The notes below the pieces were generated by a model, which was given only the letters and a program-made list of their open reading frames with translations, had not been told where the DNA came from and did not search any database. From contig NZ_JAATTV010000021.1 in NCBI RefSeq assembly GCF_013414195.1, positions 1-39,225 of the forward strand: a DNA stretch of 39,225 bases. The letters run 5' to 3'. Source of the DNA: Psychrobacter sp. BI730. Lineage in GTDB: Bacteria; Pseudomonadota; Gammaproteobacteria; Pseudomonadales; Moraxellaceae. Below, piece by piece: positions 33,556-39,225 of this stretch (position 1 is its first letter; each line of letters starts with the position of its first letter). The position numbers and the translations under genes were made by a program.

Positions 33556-34413
33556 ATGTCTTCTGAATTATCAAAAACAGTAATCACTCACTCAGTGATA
33601 AATAAAAAATTGATGAGTCGTGCTATCAGCACTGCGGCTATTATTGGCGCATTTGCCGTGCCCTCACTTTCTGCCCAAGCTTATGAGCGTATTGTCGCGA
33701 TGAGTCCCGATGTTGCAGACGTCGTGGTGGCACTAGGAGCGACCAATAAGTTGGTTGGTAAAGATGCTACCAACACCAATCCCGCCTTAAAAAATGTGCC
33801 AGCGGTTGGTATGCACCGCAACATCACTGCTGAATCTGTGTTGGCGGTTAAGCCTGATTTAGTGTTGGGTAGCTATATGGTGCAGCCCGCTAGCGTCTAT
33901 CAGCGCTTGACCGGTTTAAAGGTCAAAGCCGTGAATGTCGCGCCTAAAGAAGAAGTAAATACCTTTGCTAGCAGTATTAAAACCATCGGCAGTTACGTTG
34001 ATAAAAAAGCTGAAGGATCGCAGCTTGCGAAGCGTTGGAATGCAGGGATGAGTCCAATGGCAAAGACGGGTAAGCGTTATTTATTAAGTTACGATGGTCG
34101 TATCGTTGCAGGTAAGGGTACGGTAGGCGATGAGTTGATTCGCCGAGCTGGTGGAATTAATGCCGCAAACGTATCGGGTTTAAAGCCTATGTCACGTGAA
34201 GGCTGGCTGGCCGCCAAGCCCGATGTGATTATTATTGCCGATCATAATCAGGCAGTGGTTGGCGGTGTCAGTCAATTTATTAAACGTCCAGAGGTTGCGG
34301 CCAGTGCTGCTGGTAAAAATGGAGGCGTACACTTTTGGCCAGCCGACGACTTTTTACGATATGGTCTGAACTCACCGCAAGTCTTAAAAAAGCTGAACGC
34401 TGTAGCAAGATAG
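33556..34413 (+). CDS. hmuT: Hemin ABC transporter substrate-binding protein HmuT
   Basis: The 285-residue protein has a signal peptide with a long basic N-region and cleavage near S-A-Q-A. The mature protein is a class III binding fold starting YERIVAMSPDVADVVVALG. Conserved segments are VGKDATNTNPALKNVPAVG, EGWLAAKPDVIII and HFWPADDFLRYG. It carries heme through the periplasm to HmuUV. The ATG at 33556 has AGGA 6 bases upstream; an ATG 6 bases before and a frame open from 33475 are less likely starts. It lies 150 bases after hmuS and 48 before hmuU. Confidence 0.92.
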   Translation: MSSELSKTVITHSVINKKLMSRAISTAAIIGAFAVPSLSAQAYERIVAMSPDVADVVVALGATNKLVGKDATNTNPALKNVPAVGMHRNITAESVLAVKPDLVLGSYMVQPASVYQRLTGLKVKAVNVAPKEEVNTFASSIKTIGSYVDKKAEGSQLAKRWNAGMSPMAKTGKRYLLSYDGRIVAGKGTVGDELIRRAGGINAANVSGLKPMSREGWLAAKPDVIIIADHNQAVVGGVSQFIKRPEVAASAAGKNGGVHFWPADDFLRYGLNSPQVLKKLNAVAR

Positions 34414-34461
34414 CCTAAGTAAGCAATAACCTCCCTTATATTCAATAAAACGATATCTCAC

Positions 34462-35448
34462 ATGGCAAATACGATTTCCGCTTCTATCCCTATACAAACT
34501 GGAAAATACAAACATAGCATCTATTATGTTGCCGCTACTGTCGCATCTGTGCTGCTAATTTGGTTGGCGCTTGGTATTGGCTTTGGCGAATGGTCAAGCC
34601 CTAGCCATCTTGACGATACTATCTGGCAGCTACGCTATCCGCGTGTGGTGACGGCATTGTTGGTTGGTATGGCATTATCAGTTAGTGGTGCAGCATTACA
34701 AGCTTTATTTGAAAACCCTTTAGCGGATCCAAGTTTAATTGGTACATCAGGTGGCGCAGCGCTTGGTGTTGTTTTGGTTCTGGCACTGGGGTTTGGGGGC
34801 ATTGGGATACCGTTTGCTGCGTTTACCGGAAGCGTATTGGTATGCTTGTTTATTCTTGCTTGTCATCGGTTTTTGGGTGGCGGTCAGATGGGCTTGCTGA
34901 TATTGGGATTTGTGATCAGCGCTTTTTGTGCAGCTGTGGTTAGCCTAATTTTATTCATGTCTGATGACATGGTGCTGCGCTCGGCGACCAATTGGCTGTC
35001 AGGAAGTATGGCAGAAGCGGGCTTTGTGCCACTGCGTTATTCAATTATTTCTATGATCTTAGGGCTGGCTATTTTATTGCCATTAGGTCGGCAGTTGGAC
35101 GGGTTGATGTTAGGTGAGGCAGCTGCTAAGTCCTTGGGTATCAAGGTGGGTGTGGTTCGTTGTTTGGTTGTGATTGCTTCGGCGTTACTGACAGGGGCAG
35201 CGGTGTCTTTAGCAGGTGTCATTGGTTTTATTGGCATGATGGTACCAAACCTGCTGGCCATTCTGTTTGGTGGCGGACGTATGCGCCTCATGGTTTGGTC
35301 TGGCTGGCTTGGGGCGATATTATTACTCGTCATTGATGGCGCGGCGCGGTATGTTGCTTATCCAGTGGATGTGCCCGTTGGCATCGTTTTAGCGTTGCTT
35401 GGCGGTCCATTCTTTATTTGGCTGTTTGTGCGTAGTAGCCGCCGCTAA
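34462..35448 (+). CDS. hmuU: Hemin ABC transporter permease HmuU
   Basis: The 328-residue FecCD-family permease has about 10 membrane spans. It includes the LRYPRVVTALLVGMALSVSG and ENPLADPSLIGTSGGAALG signatures, and the ATPase-contact loop GVIGFIGMMVPNL. It is single-length, unlike the fused FhuB at 17766. It forms the inner membrane channel with HmuV. Its stop lies 16 bases before the hmuV ATG, indicating tight coupling. No strong ribosome binding site is seen. Confidence 0.93.
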   Translation: MANTISASIPIQTGKYKHSIYYVAATVASVLLIWLALGIGFGEWSSPSHLDDTIWQLRYPRVVTALLVGMALSVSGAALQALFENPLADPSLIGTSGGAALGVVLVLALGFGGIGIPFAAFTGSVLVCLFILACHRFLGGGQMGLLILGFVISAFCAAVVSLILFMSDDMVLRSATNWLSGSMAEAGFVPLRYSIISMILGLAILLPLGRQLDGLMLGEAAAKSLGIKVGVVRCLVVIASALLTGAAVSLAGVIGFIGMMVPNLLAILFGGGRMRLMVWSGWLGAILLLVIDGAARYVAYPVDVPVGIVLALLGGPFFIWLFVRSSRR

Positions 35449-35463
35449 TTGGAGAGAGTGTTT

Positions 35464-36306
35464 ATGTTTCATTCATTTTTTACGGCTATATCAAAGACAT
35501 CATTAGCGAGTCGAGACAGTCGTATAAATAGTAGTGATGAAGGCGAGCTGTTGTCGATGCAAGATATTCATATCTCGCACGGTCATAAAACATTGTTAAG
35601 AATAGACAAGCTAACCGTGCCAAGCCAAAAGCTGGTCGCCTTTATCGGACCAAATGGCGCGGGTAAAAGTACGTTGCTGCATACGGTTTTAGGTCAACAC
35701 ACAGGAACCGCGCTTAAAACGGATGGTCACATTACGATTTACGGTCAGCCGATCAACGAAGTCATGAATGATGGTCATATCGCTTGGGTTGGACAACATG
35801 AGCGTTTTGAGCTGCCGTTAACGGTATTGGATTATGCGCTGTTAGGGGTCTCGCCAAATCTTGCATGGTATAAGCGCCCAAATAGCCATCATGTTGAGCG
35901 CGCGCAACGTTTGTTACAAGATTTTGAGTTATCAAGTTTGGTCAGTGCCCGTGTGCAAACCTTATCAGGCGGTGAAAAGCAGCGCTTGGCTATCGTAAGG
36001 GCGCTAATGCAAGACACTAAAATCATGATGTTTGATGAGCCGACCAATCATCTTGATATTCGCCATCAGCGTTTTTTACTTCATTATTTGCATAATTTGG
36101 TACGACAGCAACGCAAAAGTATCTTGGTTGTGTTGCATGATTTGACCCATGCGCATCGCTATACTGATGAAGTGGTGCTATTAAGCGGTGGACAAGTTGT
36201 TGCACAAGGAACGCCTAGTGAAGTGATGACACGCTCGCAATTAAGCGATGTTTATGATGTTGATATTAAGGTGCATCAAACTGAGGATGGCTTGGTGTTT
36301 ATATAG
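35464..36306 (+). CDS. hmuV: Hemin ABC transporter ATP-binding protein HmuV
   Basis: The 280-residue ABC ATPase has Walker A GPNGAGKST (62-70), Q-loop WVGQHE, signature LSGGEKQRLA, Walker B IMMFDEP, D-loop NHLD and switch histidine in VVLHDLTHA. The C-terminus SQLSDVYDVDIKV is typical of the FecE/HmuV group. The N-terminus has an unusual extra stretch of about 30 polar residues before the conserved core. The ATG at 35464 has GGAGAG upstream; a TTG at 35449 is possible but poorer. It is the last gene of the operon, with a terminator 34 bases on. Confidence 0.93.
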   Translation: MFHSFFTAISKTSLASRDSRINSSDEGELLSMQDIHISHGHKTLLRIDKLTVPSQKLVAFIGPNGAGKSTLLHTVLGQHTGTALKTDGHITIYGQPINEVMNDGHIAWVGQHERFELPLTVLDYALLGVSPNLAWYKRPNSHHVERAQRLLQDFELSSLVSARVQTLSGGEKQRLAIVRALMQDTKIMMFDEPTNHLDIRHQRFLLHYLHNLVRQQRKSILVVLHDLTHAHRYTDEVVLLSGGQVVAQGTPSEVMTRSQLSDVYDVDIKVHQTEDGLVFI

Positions 36307-36339
36307 GTCTTATAATGAGAGCAGAATCATTTTTTCTAT

Positions 36340-36363
36340 AAAACCTTTATTAATAAAGGTTTT
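36340..36363 (+). terminator. Terminator of the hmuSTUV operon
   Basis: AAAACCTTTAT (36340-36350) pairs with ATAAAGGTTTT (36353-36363). The outer T-run side leads into TTATTT on the plus strand. It is AT-rich but correctly placed, 34 bases after the hmuV stop. Confidence 0.7.
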
Positions 36364-36516
36364 TATTTGGCTGAGGATCGTATCTGCCTTTTTGCAAGCG
36401 ATGGCCAAGTTTTAACCATAGCAATAGGGAGATGATGTGATGATAGTCTCACATTAACTTAATTTAGAGAATCTGCACATAAAAAGCGCTGATCCCTGCT
36501 GTCAAATCCGTACAGT

Positions 36517-36750
36517 TAAACTTGGGAGATTTTAGTTACGCAGCCTGACGATAAAAGTCAAACCACACCTGTCTTGGTGATTTATAGCCCAAGCCCTTTT
36601 GAATCCTCGTTTGGTTGTAGTACAGCTCGATATATCTAATGATATCGCTGATCGCTGCAAACCTTGTTTTATAGTCTTGTTGATACACTAGCTAGTTCTT
36701 TAATATGCCCCAGAAGCTTTCTATGAGTGCGTTGTCAAACCCCGATATTA
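36517..36750 (-). pseudogene. IS3-family transposase C-terminal remnant (copy 2)
   Basis: Minus-strand translation gives DNALIESFWGILKN, a stop at 36692-36694, then LVYQQDYKTRFAAISDIIRY, IELYYNQTRIQKGLGYKSPR and QVWFDFYRQAA to a TAA at 36536. The D-N-A-x-x-E-S-F, Y-Y-N-x-x-R and G-Y-x-S-P motifs mark the end of an IS3-family DDE integrase domain. The internal TAG probably replaced GAG (K-N-E-L-V). The putative terminal repeat TAAACTTGGGAG starts at 36517. Everything upstream of the G-F-D-N-A motif is lost. Confidence 0.8.
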
Positions 36751-37077
36751 ACAACGTCACCTAAGAAAAGGAAACTTCATACCTCAGTCTTCTACACTAT
36801 ATAAATAGTAGCATAGAAAGCTTTCTCGACTCATCAGATTTAAATAAACCCACAGTAATTATAGATATTAATAATATTTCGAGCACTATAATATTGAGGG
36901 ATCCATTACCTAATAAGTTATAGTGCAGATTGTATAGGTTAACTGATCTCTAATATCTCTCTCAAATTCGGAACTGAATCTTTAACTTGGTTCAAATTTA
37001 GTATTCATTTAGCTACTCAACAATCATGTTTATTCTTATACGCTGACCTATTTTATTATGTCACTACAATCCTTATG
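36751..37077. other. Gene-free region next to the defence-like genes
   Basis: About 330 AT-rich bases show no credible frame. They hold an inverted repeat, GCACTATAA (36883-36891) and TTATAGTGC (36918-36926), separated by 26 bases. It may end the minus-strand transcript of the DprA-like gene, whose stop is 152 bases away, but it lacks a clear T run. Confidence 0.4.
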
Positions 37078-38427
37078 TTAACTATTTTTGACTTGATAAC
37101 GTACCGGGCGACTCAGCTTTTTTATAACCTTATCGTCAATAGCGCGCTTAAGCCATTCATTTAATTGAGACTTATGGAGCCGGGTACTTTCAATCAGCTC
37201 GTCGATAGTGATTGGATCTTCAGCCAAGTGTTGAAGCTCAGAGATAAACAATTTGTAAAAATCTATAGGTTCTAATGGCATATTGTCGATTTCGGCAGCA
37301 TCTGTTGAGTTAGCTTCATTCTCAGCTTGCAGCTCAATAGCTGTTCTATTGACTGTTACTTCGTTAAAGTCTTCCTTAGACTCAGGTGTGAACGAAGGTT
37401 CAAACTCTGTTTCAGTAAACAATTCAGGCTGTGCATATGCGGAAAATAGATCACCTATAGGTTCGCTTACCTGATTAACAAGATTTTCTTTACTGCTCAC
37501 TAAATCTGTAATTGTGAAAGCTTGAATATCCGCTTTTAACCAGTTGCCACCTTTGGCAACTAAATCGGCATTAGCTGCATCTTTGTCTGTGGTTTGTTTA
37601 ATCCATAACGGCACCCAAGATTTTTTCAGGTTTTCTTGTGCGCCGCTGAGTGTGCCACCTTTTTTGCCAGAATGAATTACCAGAGAACTATCCGCTAGGC
37701 AGTAAATGTATTTGTTACGAGCCATGGCGTTACCGACATTGAACCCAGCTTCAGGGTAGAAAGGCGATATCAATACAACATGGCCATCCATCAGACCCTG
37801 TCGCCACTTACTACTGGTTACAGCTCTTAACAGGCGATCAGCCATTACGCCTACGACCATACCCCCTTGTCGCATAGCCCCAATCATCACTGTCTCATCG
37901 ACACCACGTGCACCACCAGAGATAATGGCGATATTTTCTGATGCTGCTTTAATACCTATCTGGTCTGTAAAGGCGAGGTCTGTATCACTAGCATTGCGCG
38001 AGCCGATCACTGCTAAGCCACCTGAATTTAATAAGTCTTTATTTCCGCAGCCAAACAATACAGGAGGGCAGTCTGTTTTCAATCGCTGTTTTAATCGCTT
38101 CGGATATTCCGCGTCAGAACGTGTTACCACCCAAAGGCCTGCACGTTGCCATTTCTCCATAGCCAGTGCAAGGCTATGACCACGCTTCAACAATTCAATG
38201 ATACGCTCCGCACTGATACGCGTATCATGCCAGCCTTGCAGCAAGGCTTGAGGATCGCCAACCAATAGGTCGGCTGGTGTAATAGACTTTTCTTTTAACC
38301 ACAAGGCAAAGCGACCCCATTCTGCATTACTTAGTGGCTTAGCACTTTCGTTACTGGATTTTGAAAAATAGCTCGTTATTAGCAAGGTTGCTTGGGCTGT
38401 AGGAGATAATAAGTTAGATGCATTCAT
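37078..38427 (-). CDS. DprA-like protein, antitoxin candidate of a PsyrTA/ShosTA-like module
   Basis: The 449-residue protein contains a DprA/Smf Rossmann domain (about 105-290) with YPKRL, AVIGSRNAS, SGGARGVDE, ARNKYIYCLAD and GKKGGTLSGAQENLK. The N-terminal 100 residues are helical. Residues about 300-385 form an acidic Glu/Asn-rich linker. The last 60 residues (PITIDELIESTRLHKSQLNEWLKRAI...) look like the winged-helix tail of DprA. Chromosomal DprA loads RecA in transformation, but the 4-bp overlap with a RecQ/phosphoribosyltransferase gene fits the DprA-like antitoxin of PsyrTA/ShosTA defence modules instead. No topA, def or fmt neighbours of housekeeping dprA are present. Confidence 0.85.
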   Translation of the reverse strand: MNASNLLSPTAQATLLITSYFSKSSNESAKPLSNAEWGRFALWLKEKSITPADLLVGDPQALLQGWHDTRISAERIIELLKRGHSLALAMEKWQRAGLWVVTRSDAEYPKRLKQRLKTDCPPVLFGCGNKDLLNSGGLAVIGSRNASDTDLAFTDQIGIKAASENIAIISGGARGVDETVMIGAMRQGGMVVGVMADRLLRAVTSSKWRQGLMDGHVVLISPFYPEAGFNVGNAMARNKYIYCLADSSLVIHSGKKGGTLSGAQENLKKSWVPLWIKQTTDKDAANADLVAKGGNWLKADIQAFTITDLVSSKENLVNQVSEPIGDLFSAYAQPELFTETEFEPSFTPESKEDFNEVTVNRTAIELQAENEANSTDAAEIDNMPLEPIDFYKLFISELQHLAEDPITIDELIESTRLHKSQLNEWLKRAIDDKVIKKLSRPVRYQVKNS

Positions 38428-39225
38428 GAGTCTTTCACCGAAGATGAAGCAAGCGCAATAGGGTAGACCAAACCGCTACCTGCTTGCTGTAAAAGTGCCG
38501 CAATTACTGTGAGTGTCCAACCGGAGTCTACAATATCATCTACTAATAAAACCGGTTGTCCCTTATAAGGCTGAGTCACAGCAAATACACCATCCAGATT
38601 GCGACATTGGTGGAAGCGATTTTGCTGGCCTTTTTGTGGTTGATTATCTTTAGTTTTACTCACGGCATCTACAAATGGTAAACCTAATCGATCAGCCAAA
38701 CGTTGTGCAAAACCCGGTACCAACTCAGAGTGATGGCGTGACGGCACACAACACACCCACTGAGGCGCTGGATTGGGCTGCCAACGTTGTTGAATCATTT
38801 CTGCTATAGCTTCAACTAATTCATCACTAAATCGACCTGCATGCTTATTGTCGGCAACCATCTTCCCCCAACCTGCATCACCCCAACGGGACAAAACACG
38901 GCCTTCTTGTGCGCGAAGTTTCTGGGGTAGATTGCCGCGAAAGCCATAATCCAGAAACGCATTGGCTGCAACTTGTGCTTTTGGGGTAATCACGATTTCT
39001 GCGTGCTTAAGGAAAGTACCTGCACGATGTGCCAAAGTAGGATCAACCGAAATATTGATAACAGGTTGACCTAAGCAAGACGAACATTTACCGCACGGTG
39101 TAGGATCTAGATCGTCTAGCGCACGGCGTAAAAATGTCATTTTACAATTAGGGCGTGTTGAACATTGGCGACAAATTAATGGCAAAAAAAATAGCGAACG
39201 GTTAATCTTTAAGCTCTCACACAAA
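38424..39225 (-). CDS. RecQ-type zinc region plus phosphoribosyltransferase domain, C-terminal part, toxin candidate
   Basis: The frame is open to the window edge, so the 5' part, presumably a RecQ helicase core, is missing. The visible 266 residues begin with a four-cysteine RecQ-like zinc region (CRQC, then NCKMTFLRRALDD, then CGKCSSC). They end in a type I phosphoribosyltransferase domain with the PRPP-binding motif VLLVDDIVDSGWT. A basic middle segment (RFHQCRN) matches ComF-like PRTases. The TGA overlaps the start of the DprA-like gene as ATGA. PsyrT-type toxins combine a RecQ-family region with a PRTase, so this is the likely partner. The true start cannot be given. Confidence 0.8.
   Translation of the reverse strand, partial: LCESLKINRSLFFLPLICRQCSTRPNCKMTFLRRALDDLDPTPCGKCSSCLGQPVINISVDPTLAHRAGTFLKHAEIVITPKAQVAANAFLDYGFRGNLPQKLRAQEGRVLSRWGDAGWGKMVADNKHAGRFSDELVEAIAEMIQQRWQPNPAPQWVCCVPSRHHSELVPGFAQRLADRLGLPFVDAVSKTKDNQPQKGQQNRFHQCRNLDGVFAVTQPYKGQPVLLVDDIVDSGWTLTVIAALLQQAGSGLVYPIALASSSVKDS

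Noticed and set aside
37078..38427. Housekeeping competence gene dprA
   Set aside because: The protein has a long acidic linker, overlaps a RecQ/PRTase gene and lacks the usual chromosomal dprA neighbours; a defence-module DprA-like protein fits better, though it is not proven.
1..39225. CRISPR arrays, tRNA or rRNA genes
   Set aside because: No regularly spaced repeat array longer than two units and no cloverleaf or rRNA-like sequence was seen on reading both strands.

Overview
The window looks like a chromosomal segment of a Moraxellaceae gammaproteobacterium, most probably Psychrobacter. This is an inference from moderate-to-low GC, short intergenic spacers, Fur boxes of the gammaproteobacterial type and the overall style of the proteins. 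No rRNA, tRNA or CRISPR array is visible.

Region 1 (1-8.5 kb) opens with the clipped 5' end of an IS630-type transposase. It continues with a fusion of a VTT/DedA-like membrane domain to a dihydrolipoamide dehydrogenase-like disulfide reductase, a DoxX-like membrane protein, a DUF2058 protein, a double-domain universal stress protein, a ChrR-like cupin, a YihG-type acyltransferase and a peroxiredoxin-like protein. Two short relics carrying the same 12-bp IS-like end frame the cupin-to-peroxiredoxin block.

Region 2 (8.5-14.4 kb) is a thiol and electrophile detoxification block: a YghU-type glutathione transferase, a FrnE/DsbA-type oxidoreductase, an AhpD/CMD-like protein, an ABM-domain monooxygenase, a second GST, a TetR regulator and a haloalkane dehalogenase. 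Related 16-bp palindromes (best form TTGAACGATTACTCAA) lie upstream of DoxX, of the CMD operon, between ABM and GST, and upstream of the dehalogenase. In three of these the palindrome supplies the -35 hexamer of a good sigma-70 promoter, which points to one local TetR regulon.

Region 3 (14.5-24.8 kb) is a ferric siderophore locus. A DUF2470-SIP ferric reductase-like gene diverges from fhuC-, fhuD- and fhuB-type transporter genes across a shared Fur box. An MFS exporter and a Fur-box-preceded TonB-dependent receptor follow. Between and around them lie short gene scraps, including a broken RraA-like gene, which look like a decayed siderophore biosynthesis operon. A yybP-ykoY manganese riboswitch and mntP come next.

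Region 4 (25.9-36.8 kb) is a hemin locus: SIP, HmuY-like lipoprotein and heme receptor on the minus strand, and hmuS, hmuT, hmuU, hmuV on the plus strand, diverging from two Fur boxes. It is bracketed by two related IS3-family remnants in the same orientation. The left one abuts a truncated, nonsense-mutated AAA/SMC-like ATPase gene.

Region 5 (37.1 kb to the end) holds a DprA-like gene overlapping by 4 bp the end of a RecQ-zinc-domain/phosphoribosyltransferase gene that runs off the window. This is the gene pairing of PsyrTA/ShosTA-type toxin-antitoxin phage-defence modules.
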